NCBI GenBank assembly: GCA_003859965.1
Contig: RQYR01000013.1
Location: forward strand, 1-64,000
Direction of reading: 5' to 3'
Source: Comamonadaceae bacterium OH2545_COT-014
GTDB taxonomy: Bacteria > Pseudomonadota > Gammaproteobacteria > Burkholderiales > Burkholderiaceae_C
Length of the DNA: 64,000 nt
Below the pieces are notes generated by a model. The model was not told where the DNA came from. It was given only the letters and a program-made list of their open reading frames with translations, and searched no databases. Shown here piece by piece: positions 9,211 through 18,279 of the stretch; positions within the stretch are counted from its first letter, which is position 1; each line of letters opens with the position of its first letter. The position numbers and the translations under genes are program-made.

Positions 9211-10670
9211 CTCCCCCCGCGCTGTACATTGAAGACTGGGCCGCCTGGTGGGCGGCCGTCAGCAAACAGGGCGTGCTGATGGATCTGGCCGTGCTGCTGG
9301 CCAGCGCCTTGCTGGCCTGGCTGGCCGTGCGTGCGCTCGGCCGCGCCGCGCAAAGCCGTGCGCTGCAAGCGGCTGAAGAAGCCAAAGCCCGGGCGCAGGC
9401 AGAACAGGAAGCGCTGGCCAGCCGCCGAGCGGAACCGGATGCGGAACCGGAGGCGCCTGAGACACCGGCTGTCCCGGTGGCGCATGCCACCGCCTTGCAT
9501 CCGCCCGCGGGCGCCTCGGTGCTGTTTGGCAAGCGCACGATCGATGGCGTGCTGTTTCCCCTCATCTGGCTGGTGCTGGCCGTGGCCGGGCGCACGGCGC
9601 TGTTGCACTGGTTCGGGCCCACGCCGCTGCTGCGCGTGGCCATTCCCGTGCTGGTGTCGCTGCTGGTCATCCGCAGCGGCGTGACGGTGCTGCGCGCCGC
9701 GTTCCCCGGCGTGGCCGTGGTGCGCCTGCTGGAGCGCACCATCTCCTGGGTGGCCTGGGTGACGATGGTGCTGTGGGTCACCGGTGTGTTGCCGCGCGTG
9801 CTGGCTTTTCTGGACACCATCACCTGGAAGGTGGGCGGCGCCACCATCAGCGTGCGCACCCTGATCGAAGGCGCGCTCACGGCGGGCGCGCTGATGCTGC
9901 TGGCGCTGTGGATCGCCTCGCTGGTGGAGGCGCGCCTGCTGCGCTCGGCCACCGGCACCTCGCTCTCGGTGCGCAAGGCCATTGCCAACGCCACGCGCGC
10001 GTTCATGCTGTTCATCGGCCTGCTGATGGGCCTGTCGGCGGTGGGTATCGACCTGACGGCCCTGTCGGTCATGGGCGGCGCGCTGGGCGTGGGCATTGGT
10101 CTGGGCCTGCAAAAGCTGGCGGCCAACTACGTCAGCGGCTTCGTGGTGTTGGCCGAGCGCAGCGTGCGCATTGGCGACATGGTGCGCGTGGGCGGTTTTG
10201 AAGGGCGCATCTCCGACATCCGCGCGCGTTACACCGTCATCCGCGCCACCAGCGGCGTGGAAGCCATCGTGCCCAACGAGACGCTGATGACCAGCACCGT
10301 CGAAAACCTGTCTTTTTCCGACCGGCGCATTCACCAGACCACCACCGTTTCAGTTGGCTACGACAGCGACGTGACGCAGGTGCAGCAACTGCTGGTGCAG
10401 GCCGCGCGCCAGTGCCCGCGCGTGCTGCCCGAACCTGCGCCGGTGGCGCATTTGTCGAACTTCGGCGCCGACGGGCTGGACTTCACGCTGGGCTACTGGA
10501 TCAAGGATCCTGAAAACGGCCTGGGCGGCCCGCGTTCGGAAATCAACGTGGCCATCCTGAATGCGCTGCGCGCGCACGATGTGGACATTCCTTACCCGCA
10601 GCGCGTCATGCACATGCTGCCCCCGCCGCCCGCTCTGCCAGCCCCTGGGGCCGGCGCGCCACCGGCCTGA
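9198..10670 (+). CDS. MscS-family mechanosensitive channel
   Basis: 490-aa inner-membrane protein. An N-terminal helix is followed by an Ala/Glu-rich charged linker (roughly 55-105), then several TM helices and the MscS core. The pore-lining helix and its downstream hallmark are clear: a Gly/Ala-rich VMGGALGVGIGLGLQKLAAN, then FVVLAERSVRIGDMVRVGGFEGRI and the beta domain (VPNETLM). The C-terminus ends in a Pro/Ala-rich tail. It is larger than E. coli MscS (286 aa) because of the extra N-terminal helices. It starts inside the end of the hydratase gene. Osmotic-shock release is the likely role. Confidence 0.92.
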   Translation: MASVTPPALYIEDWAAWWAAVSKQGVLMDLAVLLASALLAWLAVRALGRAAQSRALQAAEEAKARAQAEQEALASRRAEPDAEPEAPETPAVPVAHATALHPPAGASVLFGKRTIDGVLFPLIWLVLAVAGRTALLHWFGPTPLLRVAIPVLVSLLVIRSGVTVLRAAFPGVAVVRLLERTISWVAWVTMVLWVTGVLPRVLAFLDTITWKVGGATISVRTLIEGALTAGALMLLALWIASLVEARLLRSATGTSLSVRKAIANATRAFMLFIGLLMGLSAVGIDLTALSVMGGALGVGIGLGLQKLAANYVSGFVVLAERSVRIGDMVRVGGFEGRISDIRARYTVIRATSGVEAIVPNETLMTSTVENLSFSDRRIHQTTTVSVGYDSDVTQVQQLLVQAARQCPRVLPEPAPVAHLSNFGADGLDFTLGYWIKDPENGLGGPRSEINVAILNALRAHDVDIPYPQRVMHMLPPPPALPAPGAGAPPA

Positions 10671-10761
10671 AACATGACGTGCGCGTCAAGCGTGCCGATA
10701 CAATGAACCCGGCAAAAAGCACGACCGTTTTCCAATTTCAAAACCCTTGGAGAGACAAGCC

Positions 10762-11511
10762 ATGAAAGCACTCGTCGCCGTCAAGCGCGTGGTGGACTAC
10801 AACGTGAAGGTTCGCGTCAAGGCAGACCAGACCGGCGTGGACATCGCCAACGTCAAGATGAGCATGAACCCCTTTGACGAAATCGCCGTGGAAGAGGCCG
10901 TGCGCCTCAAGGAAAAGGGCGTGGTGAGCGAGATCATCGCCGTCTCCTGCGGCCCCGCCCAGTGCCAGGAAACGCTGCGCACGGCCATGGCCATCGGCGC
11001 CGACCGCGGCATCCTCGTGGAAACCGGCGAAGAGCTGCAGCCGCTGGCCGTGGCCAAACTGCTCAAGGCGCTGGTGGACAAGGAGCAGCCCCAGCTGGTG
11101 CTGCTGGGCAAGCAGGCCATCGACGACGACGCCAACCAGACCGGCCAGATGCTGGCCGCGCTGGCCGACCTGCCGCAAGCCACCTTCGCCAGCAAGGTGG
11201 AGCTGGCCGATGGCAAGGCCAGCGTCACGCGCGAGGTTGATGGCGGCCTGGAAACCGTGGCCCTGAGCCTGCCCGCCGTCGTCACCACCGACCTGCGCCT
11301 GAACGAGCCGCGTTACGTCACGCTGCCCAACATCATGAAGGCCAAGAAAAAGCCGCTGGAAACCGTCAAACCCGAAGACCTGGGCGTGGACGTGACCCCG
11401 CGCCTGAAAACCCTGAAAGTGACCGAGCCGCCCAAGCGCAGCGCCGGCGTCAAGGTGCCCGACGTGGCCACGCTGGTGGACAAGCTCAAGAACGAAGCCA
11501 AAGTCATCTGA
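10762..11511 (+). CDS. etfB: Electron transfer flavoprotein beta subunit
   Basis: 249-aa AMP-binding subunit of the heterodimeric ETF that carries electrons from acyl-CoA dehydrogenases to ETF-ubiquinone oxidoreductase. The start [17 protein letters not shown], the [20 protein letters not shown] stretch, the [16 protein letters not shown] loop and the [11 protein letters not shown] stretch are typical of EtfB. The ATG at 10762 follows TTGGAGAGA. It precedes etfA by 138 bp, an unusually long and structured gap, and both lie just upstream of an acyl-CoA dehydrogenase. Confidence 0.96.
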   Translation: MKALVAVKRVVDYNVKVRVKADQTGVDIANVKMSMNPFDEIAVEEAVRLKEKGVVSEIIAVSCGPAQCQETLRTAMAIGADRGILVETGEELQPLAVAKLLKALVDKEQPQLVLLGKQAIDDDANQTGQMLAALADLPQATFASKVELADGKASVTREVDGGLETVALSLPAVVTTDLRLNEPRYVTLPNIMKAKKKPLETVKPEDLGVDVTPRLKTLKVTEPPKRSAGVKVPDVATLVDKLKNEAKVI

Positions 11512-11616
11512 TGACGCAATGACCTCGCGGCTTCGCCGCTTCGATGACGGTCGCTGGCGCGACCATGAAAATAAAGCTCATCCGTCATTGAAGCGCAGCG
11601 AAGTCATTCGTCATCA
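11509..11616. other. Nested hairpins between etfB and etfA
   Basis: The outer arms TGATGACGCAATGAC (11509-11523) and GTCATTCGTCATCA (11603-11616) are complementary with one deletion. Inside are GCGGC-TTC-GCCGC (11527-11539), CTTCGATGACGG pairing with CCGTCATTGAAG at 11582-11593 (one mismatch), and GGTCG..CGACC (11549-11564). The whole can fold into a branched structure directly after the etfB stop. It could stabilise mRNA ends or adjust etfA expression, or be a decayed mobile palindrome. Confidence 0.6.
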
Positions 11617-11649
11617 GTCATCACACACAGATTTCAGGAGAACACACAC

Positions 11650-12582
11650 ATGACCGCACTCGTTATTGCCGAACACGACAATGCCTCCATCAAGGGCGCC
11701 ACGCTCAACGCCGTGACCGCAGCCAAGGCCTGCGGTGGCGACGTGCACGTGCTGGTGGCCGGCCACAACGCTGGCGCCGCCGCCCAGGCCGCCGCGCAGA
11801 TCGCCGGCGTGGCCAAGGTGCTGCATGCCGACGGCGAAGCCCTGGCCCACGGCCTGGCCGAAAACCTGGCCGCCCAGGTGCTGGCCGTGGCCAGCGGCTA
11901 CAGCCACATCCTCTTTCCCGCCACCGCCAGCGGCAAGAACGCTGCCCCGCGCGTGGCCGCCAAGCTGGACGTGGCGCAGATTTCCGACATCACCAAGGTC
12001 GAAAGTGCCGACACGTTCGAGCGCCCCATCTACGCCGGCAACGCCATTGCCACCGTGCAAAGCGCTGATGGCGTGAAAGTCATCACCGTGCGCACCACCG
12101 CCTTCGACCCCGCCGCCGCCAGCGGCGGCAGCGCCGCCGTGGACAGCGTGTCGGCCGTGGCCGACAGCGGCAAGAGCCGCTTCGAGGGTCAGGAAATCGC
12201 CAAGAGCGACCGCCCCGAGCTGACGGCCGCCAAGGTCATCGTCTCCGGTGGCCGCGCCCTGGGCTCCAGCGAGAAGTTCGAAGAAGTGCTGACTCCGTTG
12301 GCCGAAAAGCTGGGCGCTGCCATCGGCGCCAGCCGCGCGGCCGTGGACGCGGGTTACGCCCCTAACGACTTGCAGGTGGGCCAGACGGGCAAGATTGTCG
12401 CGCCGCAGCTGTACATCGCCGCCGGCATCTCCGGCGCCATCCAGCACCTGGCCGGCATGAAAGACAGCAAGGTCATCGTCGCCATCAACAAGGACCCCGA
12501 AGCGCCCATCTTCAGCGTGGCCGACTACGGCCTGGAGGCCGACCTGTTCGAGGCCGTGCCGGCGCTCGTGAACGCCCTGTAA
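11650..12582 (+). CDS. etfA: Electron transfer flavoprotein alpha subunit
   Basis: 310-aa FAD-binding subunit of ETF. The C-terminal FAD domain shows [33 protein letters not shown], the [24 protein letters not shown]-type region and the closing [22 protein letters not shown]. The start at ATG 11650 has AGGAG 12 bases before it (11636-11640). It is followed by an intrinsic terminator and then the acyl-CoA dehydrogenase gene. Assembly with EtfB is expected. Confidence 0.97.
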   Translation: MTALVIAEHDNASIKGATLNAVTAAKACGGDVHVLVAGHNAGAAAQAAAQIAGVAKVLHADGEALAHGLAENLAAQVLAVASGYSHILFPATASGKNAAPRVAAKLDVAQISDITKVESADTFERPIYAGNAIATVQSADGVKVITVRTTAFDPAAASGGSAAVDSVSAVADSGKSRFEGQEIAKSDRPELTAAKVIVSGGRALGSSEKFEEVLTPLAEKLGAAIGASRAAVDAGYAPNDLQVGQTGKIVAPQLYIAAGISGAIQHLAGMKDSKVIVAINKDPEAPIFSVADYGLEADLFEAVPALVNAL

Positions 12583-12618
12583 TGGCTTTGACGCTCTTTT
12601 TCTGAGAGCACGTTACGC

Positions 12619-12646
12619 AAGGGCATCGTGCGCGATGCCCTTTTTT
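12619..12646 (+). terminator. Intrinsic terminator after etfA
   Basis: GGGCATCG / CGATGCCC stem (12621-12628 and 12633-12640, TGCG loop) followed by six T residues. It separates the etf genes from the acyl-CoA dehydrogenase gene 43 bp downstream, which therefore probably has its own promoter or depends on read-through. Confidence 0.85.
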
Positions 12647-12682
12647 CTTCCCTCAAGATCAATGACAACCAGGAGATAGCAA

Positions 12683-14476
12683 ATGAGTTACCAAGCCCCC
12701 GTCAAGGACATGCTCTTCAACATCGAGCACCTGGCCCGCATCGATGAAGTGGCCAAACTGCCCGGTTTTGAAGAAGCCGGCCTTGAAACGGCCCAGGCCG
12801 TGCTGGAGGAGTGCGCCAAGTTCAACGAAGGCGTGGTGGCCCCGCTGAACGTGCCGGGCGATCTGGCGCCGTCGAGCTGGAAGGATGGCGTGGTGACCAC
12901 CACCGCCGGTTTCAAGGACGCCTTCAAGCAGTTCGCCGAAGGCGGCTGGCAGGGTTTGCAACACCCGGTGGACTTTGGCGGCCAGGGCCTGCCCAAGACC
13001 ATTGGCGCGGCCTGCGGCGAAATGCTCAACGCTGCCAACCTCAGCTTCGCGCTGTGCCCGCTGCTGACCGATGGCGCCATCGAGGCGCTGCTGACCGCCG
13101 GCGATGACGCGCTGAAGGCCACCTACCTGGAAAAGCTGGTGTCCGGCCAGTGGACCGGCACCATGAACCTGACCGAGCCGCAAGCCGGCTCCGACCTGGC
13201 GCTGGTGCGCACCCGCGCCGAGCCGCAGCCCGACGGCGCCTACAAGGTCTTTGGCACCAAGATATTCATCACCTACGGCGAGCACGACATGGTCGAGAAC
13301 ATCGTGCACCTGGTGCTGGCCCGCGTGGCCGGCGCGCCCGAGGGCGTCAAGGGCATCAGTCTGTTCGTCGTGCCCAAGTTCCTGGTCAATGCCGATGGCT
13401 CGCTGGGTGAGCGCAACGACGTGCACTGCGTGAGCATCGAGCACAAGCTGGGCATCAAGGCCAGCCCCACGGCCGTGCTGCAATTTGGCGATCACGGCGG
13501 GGCCATCGGCTACCTGGTGGGCGAGGAAAACCGCGGCCTGGAGTACATGTTCATCATGATGAACGCCGCCCGCTATGCCGTGGGCGTGCAGGGCATTGCC
13601 GTGGCCGACCGCGCCTACCAGAAGGCCGTGGAATATGCCCGCGAGCGCGTGCAGAGCCGACCGGTGGACGGCAGCGTGGCGGGCAGCGCCGCCATCATCC
13701 ATCACCCGGACGTGCGCCGCATGCTGATGACCATGCGCGCGCTCACCGAAGGCTGCCGCGCCATGGCCAGCGTGGCCGCCGCCGCCTACGACGCCGCCCA
13801 CAACCACCCCGACGCCGAGGCGCGCCAGCAAAACCGCACCTTCTATGAGTTCATGGTGCCGCTGGTCAAGGGCTACAGCACCGAGATGAGTCTGGAAGTG
13901 ACGAGCCTGGGCGTGCAGGTGCACGGCGGCATGGGCTTCATTGAGGAAACCGGCGCCGCCCAGTACTACCGCGATGCCCGCATCCTGCCCATTTACGAGG
14001 GCACCACCGCCATCCAGGCCAACGACTTGGTGGGCCGCAAGACCGCGCGCGACGGCGGCCAGACCGCCAAAGCCATCGCCAGCCAGATCGAAGCCACTGA
14101 AAAAGAACTGGCCGCCAGCGGCAGCGCCGACGCCAAGGCCGTGGCCGCCCGCCTGGGCACGGCGCGCCAGGCTTTCTTGGACGTGGTGGACTTCATCGCC
14201 GGCAACGCCAAGGCCAACCCCAATGCGGCCTACGCCGGCAGCGTGCCCTACCTGATGCTCACCGGCAACCTGGTGGCCGGCTGGCAGCTGGCGCGCGCCC
14301 TGCTGGTGGCTGAAAAGCAGCTGGCCAGCGGCAGCGGCGACACCGCCTTCATGAAGGCCAAGGTGGCCACCGCGCGCTTTTACGCCGACCACATCCTCAG
14401 CCGCGCCACGTCTGTGCGCGAGGCCATCGTGGGCGGCGCCGACAGCGTGATGGCGCTGGAGATGGACGCTTTCTGA
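12683..14476 (+). CDS. Acyl-CoA dehydrogenase, long-form (DmdC/AcdB-like)
   Basis: 597-aa FAD acyl-CoA dehydrogenase. This size and the start MSYQAPVKDMLFNIEHLA mark the long bacterial subgroup that includes 3-methylmercaptopropionyl-CoA dehydrogenase-like enzymes. FAD/substrate motifs are WTGTMNLTEPQAGSDL (about 156-171), ITYGEHDM, IEHKLGIKASPTAVLQFG, EENRGLEYMFIMMNAARYAVG, GVQVHGGMGF and YRDARILPIYEGTTAIQANDLVGRK-type sequence with the expected catalytic Glu in IYEGT. Its position right after etfBA suits electron hand-off to ETF. The true acyl substrate cannot be read from sequence. Confidence 0.93.
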   Translation: MSYQAPVKDMLFNIEHLARIDEVAKLPGFEEAGLETAQAVLEECAKFNEGVVAPLNVPGDLAPSSWKDGVVTTTAGFKDAFKQFAEGGWQGLQHPVDFGGQGLPKTIGAACGEMLNAANLSFALCPLLTDGAIEALLTAGDDALKATYLEKLVSGQWTGTMNLTEPQAGSDLALVRTRAEPQPDGAYKVFGTKIFITYGEHDMVENIVHLVLARVAGAPEGVKGISLFVVPKFLVNADGSLGERNDVHCVSIEHKLGIKASPTAVLQFGDHGGAIGYLVGEENRGLEYMFIMMNAARYAVGVQGIAVADRAYQKAVEYARERVQSRPVDGSVAGSAAIIHHPDVRRMLMTMRALTEGCRAMASVAAAAYDAAHNHPDAEARQQNRTFYEFMVPLVKGYSTEMSLEVTSLGVQVHGGMGFIEETGAAQYYRDARILPIYEGTTAIQANDLVGRKTARDGGQTAKAIASQIEATEKELAASGSADAKAVAARLGTARQAFLDVVDFIAGNAKANPNAAYAGSVPYLMLTGNLVAGWQLARALLVAEKQLASGSGDTAFMKAKVATARFYADHILSRATSVREAIVGGADSVMALEMDAF

Positions 14477-14891
14477 GGCGCAGCGCCGTAGCGCCAGCCA
14501 CACAACGCCGGGGGCGCTGGTGGGCTGTGCGCCCCGGCGCGTGCCTTGTGCGTCTTGTTTGGCGCGTGGCCGTGCGCTGTGGCGCATTGCCTTCCGCACT
14601 ATTCCATGAGGCGGGCGTTGCTGGCCTTGCGGCCCGCCGCGCGTGCCCCACGGCGTGAGGTGCGCAGGCTGCCGCAGGAGCCTGGCGTTCCGCCAGCAAA
14701 CGCACAGGAAGGCCACGCGGGGCGGCATGGCTTCAACCCATGGCACGGCGCATGGATGAGCCGCCCTTGCTGCCTCTGCGGGGGCGGTTGGCTCCCCCTA
14801 TTCTGTTTGCTCATAAAAACATAGCTGTCAGGGCTTGATGGTGTTGCCCTGAAGGCCGTTTTGATCTTCATTGCACGGAGAAGCTTTCACC
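14477..14891. other. Intergenic stretch with one palindromic element
   Basis: No credible gene. Its first 300 bases are GC-rich without a clear terminator. At 14813-14865 lies a well-preserved copy of the dispersed element: CATAGCTGTC, an AGGGC..GCCCT hairpin and GGCCGTTTTGAT. The SD region of the next gene follows (ACGGAG at 14875-14880). Confidence 0.5.
14813..14865 (+). repeat. Dispersed palindromic ATAGC element, copy
   Basis: AT-rich ATAAAAACATAGCTGTC followed by the stem AGGGC (14829-14833) / GCCCT and an AAGGCCGTTTTGAT end. One of the best-preserved copies in the window. Confidence 0.7.
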
Positions 14892-15851
14892 ATGTCCCGC
14901 TTACCGCCCGTTTTGCAGAAGCTGCCGCTGCCCATCATCGGCTCGCCGCTGTTCATCATCAGTAACCCCAAGCTGGTCATTGCGCAATGCACGGCCGGCG
15001 TGGTGGGCTCCATGCCGGCGCTCAATGCCCGGCCTGCCAGCCAGTTGGACGAATGGCTGCACGAAATCACCGAGGCGCTGGCGGCATGGAACCAGGCGCA
15101 CCCCGACCGGCCTGCCGCGCCGTTTGCCATCAACCAGATCGTTCACAAAAGCAACGACCGGCTGGCGCAGGACATGGAGCTGTGCGCCAAGTACAAGGCG
15201 CCCATCATCATCACCAGCCTCGGCGCGCGGGAGGACGTGAACCAGGCCGTTCACGCCTGGGGCGGCGTGGTGCTGCACGACGTGATCAGCAACGCCTTTG
15301 CGCACAAGGCCATTGAAAAAGGCGCCGACGGCCTGATTGCCGTGGCGGCGGGCGCGGGCGGCCATGCCAGCGTGAAAAGCCCGTTCGCGCTGGTGCAGGA
15401 AATCCGCCAGTGGTTCGACGGGCCGCTGGCGCTCGCGGGCAGCATTGCCTCCGGCGGCGCGGTGCTGGCCGCGCAAGCCTGCGGGGCGGACTTTGCCTAC
15501 ATCGGCTCGGCCTTCATCGCCACGCACGAAGCCCGCGCCGTGGAGGCCTACAAGCAAATGGTCTGCGACAGCAACTCAGACGACATCGTCTACAGCAACT
15601 TCTACACCGGCGTGCATGGCAACTATCTGAAAGGCAGCATCCGCAATGCCGGTATGGACCCGGACAACCTGCCCCAGAGCGACCCAAGCAAGATGAACTT
15701 TGGCGGTGGCGATGGCGCCAAGGCCTGGAAAGACATCTGGGGCTGCGGGCAAGGCATTGGCGCCATCACGCAGGTGGTGCCCGCGGCCGAGCTGGTGGCG
15801 CGCCTGGCGCGCGAGTACGAACAGGCCAAGGCGCGTTTGCTGGCGGGCTGA
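14892..15851 (+). CDS. NPD/nitronate monooxygenase-like FMN protein
   Basis: 320-aa TIM-barrel flavoprotein of the 2-nitropropane dioxygenase family, starting at ATG 14892 (MSRLPPVLQKLPLPIIGSP). Supporting motifs are the N-terminal IIGSPLFIISNPKLVIAQC, PFAINQIVHKSN, the glycine-rich AVAAGAGGHA, LAGSIASGGAVLAAQACGADFAYIGSAFIATHE (FMN phosphate site) and the GGGDGAKAWKDIWGCGQGIGA end. Relatives oxidise alkyl nitronates, or act as quinone/enoyl reductases; the substrate is undetermined. It stands alone, followed by a bidirectional terminator shared with the convergent small gene. Confidence 0.88.
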   Translation: MSRLPPVLQKLPLPIIGSPLFIISNPKLVIAQCTAGVVGSMPALNARPASQLDEWLHEITEALAAWNQAHPDRPAAPFAINQIVHKSNDRLAQDMELCAKYKAPIIITSLGAREDVNQAVHAWGGVVLHDVISNAFAHKAIEKGADGLIAVAAGAGGHASVKSPFALVQEIRQWFDGPLALAGSIASGGAVLAAQACGADFAYIGSAFIATHEARAVEAYKQMVCDSNSDDIVYSNFYTGVHGNYLKGSIRNAGMDPDNLPQSDPSKMNFGGGDGAKAWKDIWGCGQGIGAITQVVPAAELVARLAREYEQAKARLLAG

Positions 15852-15924
15852 ACCATCGAAAAAGGAGGGGCCGCCCATGTGTTCTCCTGCTTGCCTGATG
15901 CCTGTGCGATCAGACATGAATAGG

Positions 15925-15960
15925 CATGAAAAAAGCGCCTTGAAAGGCGCTTTTTTCATG
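15925..15960. terminator. Bidirectional intrinsic terminator
   Basis: Perfect inverted repeat: CATGAAAAAAGCGCC (15925-15939), TTGAAA loop, GGCGCTTTTTTCATG to 15960. A-run and T-run on both sides allow termination of the plus-strand NPD gene and of the minus-strand small gene at 16010. Confidence 0.9.
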
Positions 15961-16009
15961 GTGGCCGCCAACACGGGGCGGGCGGGCCGCCCCTGGCGTT
16001 ACATCCTGC

Positions 16010-16168
16010 TTAACCCTGGTGCGGACGCTTGCCGGGGTTTTTCTTGCTGCGGGTGTGCACGCCGCGTTCCTGGCTGCGCTTCTGGCCGGTGCCCTGGCGG
16101 ATGCTGGGGGCGCCGGGCAGCGGTTTGGTGGCTTTGCGGTCGGCTTCGGTAACGATCTTGTTGCCCAT
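16010..16168 (-). CDS. Small highly basic hypothetical protein, 52 aa
   Basis: A 52-codon frame starting MGNKIVTEADRKATKPLPG and ending SKKNPGKRPHQG. It has a good SD (GGAAG, 7-8 bases before the ATG), ends 50 bp before a strong terminator and has plausible codon use, so it is likely real. Rich in Lys, Arg, Pro and Gly (predicted very basic, probably disordered), without Cys or membrane segment. It could bind nucleic acid or ribosomes by composition, but no family is recognised and no function is claimed. Its neighbour upstream is the stress-type YeaQ protein. Confidence 0.7.
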   Translation of the reverse strand: MGNKIVTEADRKATKPLPGAPSIRQGTGQKRSQERGVHTRSKKNPGKRPHQG

Positions 16169-16247
16169 GACGGCTTCCTTTCAATAATGGTGCGGGTCGA
16201 AAAACCCGCTATTGTCGGCGATTCCGGGCAGTGGTTGGCAAAACTTC

Positions 16248-16499
16248 TCAGCCCTTGCGGGTGAGCAGACCGTAAATCCACAGCACGACGATGGCGCCGA
16301 TGACGGAGGCGATCCAGCCCACGGGCGAGCCCGTCGGGTACAGGCCAAGCGCGCCGCCGCCATAGCTGGCCACCAGTGCGCCCACGATGCCCAGCAGCGT
16401 GGTCATGATGAAGCCCAGGCTCTGGCGGCCCGGCATGATGGCGCGGGCGATCAGGCCCACGATGAAGCCGACGATGATGGTGGTGATGAGAGAAATCAT
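16248..16499 (-). CDS. GlsB/YeaQ/YmgE-family membrane protein
   Basis: 83 aa from ATG 16499 (MISLITTIIVGFIVGLIARA). Three hydrophobic segments and the family pattern PGRQSLGFIMTTLLGIVGALVA and GWIASVIGAIVVLW are visible. The length matches E. coli YeaQ (82 aa). A longer in-frame start at 16577 would add a non-hydrophobic leader and is unlikely. Relatives are small, stress-induced inner-membrane proteins of unknown mechanism. Confidence 0.9.
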   Translation of the reverse strand: MISLITTIIVGFIVGLIARAIMPGRQSLGFIMTTLLGIVGALVASYGGGALGLYPTGSPVGWIASVIGAIVVLWIYGLLTRKG

Positions 16500-16848
16500 T
16501 GTGAAAAGTGCTCCTGTCTGTTGCAAAAAGGCAAGGGGGAAAACAAGGGGGCCGACTGTAGCGCCCCCATGCGCCAAATGGGGCGCCGTGGAGTGAAAAA
16601 GCGGCCTTGGCCTACAGAAAACGCGCGGCGGCGCGTAGCCACTGCGCTTTCACCCGAAAGGCCGAAGCCTTCTCTCCTCGGGATCGCCGCCGTGGGGCAG
16701 GTCGGCAAGCGGCTGAAAACAAAGCGCCCATGAAAAACGCCCCGCGGCCAGCCAGTGGCTTGCGCGGGGCATTGCGGTGGGGAAAGGCGGCGGCTGGCAT
16801 GGTGACACGCTGCACGCCGCCTTGGCCGGGGGGGCCGACGGCGTGGTG
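16500..16848. other. Gap between YeaQ-like gene and permease
   Basis: No gene recognised. It contains the upstream region of the YeaQ-like gene and the terminator of the permease at 16733-16770. The rest (16550-16730) is unremarkable GC-rich sequence. Confidence 0.4.
16733..16770 (-). terminator. Intrinsic terminator of the permease gene
   Basis: On the minus strand GCCCCGCG pairs with CGCGGGGC (16763-16770 with 16739-16746) and is followed by a T5 run. Inner bases AGCCA/TGGCT extend the hairpin. It sits 79 bp beyond the permease stop. Confidence 0.75.
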
Positions 16849-18279
16849 TCAGCCCTGCGGCTTGCCGCTGCCGGCCACGCCTTTTTCGTCAGCCGCCTCG
16901 ATGGCCTCGGTCGTGTCCGAGATGATGGACAGCTCGCCCTTGTGGCGCTCGGCCGCGTTCTGGCGCTCGATCAGGAAGTACAGCACCAGGCCCACGACGA
17001 TGGCGTAAATGGTGGCCTTGGGGTCGGGCATGGCCAAGGTCACGGCCACGATGCCGGCCACGCCGCGCTCGGCCGAGTCCTTCAGCTCTTCCATGCCCAC
17101 CATGATGCAGATGTAGGCCGTCAGGATCAGCGTCAGCGACAGCGCCAGCGGCAGCACGGGCTTGAACATGGTCACCAGCGGCAGCACGAACAGCGCCAGA
17201 AAGCCCGAGATCCAGAACGTGCCCTGGCCGCTGTAGATGCTGTCCATGGCTTTGCGGCCCAGGGCGTAGCGCTCGGCGGTGGTGGCCTGGATGGGCGTCC
17301 ACAGCGGGCCGGCCAGGCCGGGCCAGGGCGCGAAGATGGCGTGCATGCCGTTGCGGATGGCCGTGACCAGGTGCACGCGCGTGACGTTGGTTTCAATCAC
17401 CTCGTCAGGGCGCTGGTGGTCGGCGCGCTTGACCAGCGTGAAGCCCACCAGAATGTCGCCGAAGGCGATCACATAGGCGATGACGGCTGTGGGCGCGGCC
17501 AGCAGGAACATGTCCCACGTGGGCCAGCCGATGTTGAAGGCCAAGTGGCTGAAGAGCAGGCCGAAGTCCGGGTTGGTGATGCCCCACTCGATGTTGGGCA
17601 GCGGGAATTCCTTGATGGCCCAGCCGATCAGCATGGCGATCACGATGCCGGGCACCATGCCGAAGTTGGAGATGATCTTGGCCAGCCGGTTGCGCAGCAC
17701 CACGCTCTTGAACGAGAGCGAGAACAGGATGTAGGCGGCGATCATGGCGCCAATCAGGATGGACACGGGCGCGTTGGAAACCCTGCCGCCGGCTTTGAGC
17801 TCGCCCATCATGGCGGCAATGCCGGCGCCGATGATGATGCCGCACTTGAGCGAGTTGGGGATCAGCGTCACCAGCTTGTTGCCCAGCCCGGTGATGCCCA
17901 GGATGAGGAAGATCAAAAACACCTCGATCTGCAGCGCCACCATGGCCTTGACGGCCTCTGGCCCCGGCTGGAAGTTCTGCAGATACAGCAGCACCACGGG
18001 AATGGCCGGCGTGATCCAGCCGGGCACCAGCGGCACGCCCAGCAGCGCTGGCAGCATGAAGCCGATGCCGCAAATCACCACGCCAGCCAGCGCCGCCTCG
18101 TAAGGCAGGCCCAGGTACTGCTGCAGCAGCGGGATCATGCCCAGGCTGACCACGAACATCAGGAAGGCCTGGATCATCTCCGGGAATTCCCAGCGGTAAT
18201 GAATGAAAGGCAACCGGACCTTGAACGGCCCTAAAGGCCAGTAAGGATGTTCTTTTCCGTATTCACGCTGAATAAGCAT
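16849..18279 (-). CDS. NCS2-like (SLC23/26 fold) permease, substrate unknown
   Basis: 476-aa polytopic membrane protein starting MLIQREYGKEHPYWPLGPF, preceded by AAAGGAG at good spacing. About 11-12 hydrophobic helices are evident, e.g. FVVSLGMIPLLQQYLGL, CGIIIGAGIAAMMGELKAGG and GTFWISGFLALFVLPLVTMF. Helix spacing and the GIIIGAGIAAM-type segment suggest the nucleobase/xanthine permease superfamily, but I do not see a diagnostic nucleobase motif, and there are no purine or pyrimidine genes beside it. The soluble C-terminus is short and charged. It stands alone with its own terminator. Confidence 0.75.
   Translation of the reverse strand: MLIQREYGKEHPYWPLGPFKVRLPFIHYRWEFPEMIQAFLMFVVSLGMIPLLQQYLGLPYEAALAGVVICGIGFMLPALLGVPLVPGWITPAIPVVLLYLQNFQPGPEAVKAMVALQIEVFLIFLILGITGLGNKLVTLIPNSLKCGIIIGAGIAAMMGELKAGGRVSNAPVSILIGAMIAAYILFSLSFKSVVLRNRLAKIISNFGMVPGIVIAMLIGWAIKEFPLPNIEWGITNPDFGLLFSHLAFNIGWPTWDMFLLAAPTAVIAYVIAFGDILVGFTLVKRADHQRPDEVIETNVTRVHLVTAIRNGMHAIFAPWPGLAGPLWTPIQATTAERYALGRKAMDSIYSGQGTFWISGFLALFVLPLVTMFKPVLPLALSLTLILTAYICIMVGMEELKDSAERGVAGIVAVTLAMPDPKATIYAIVVGLVLYFLIERQNAAERHKGELSIISDTTEAIEAADEKGVAGSGKPQG

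Noticed and set aside
12659-14746. 695-codon minus-strand frame opposite the acyl-CoA dehydrogenase
   Set aside because: Shadow of a clearly conserved gene on the plus strand.
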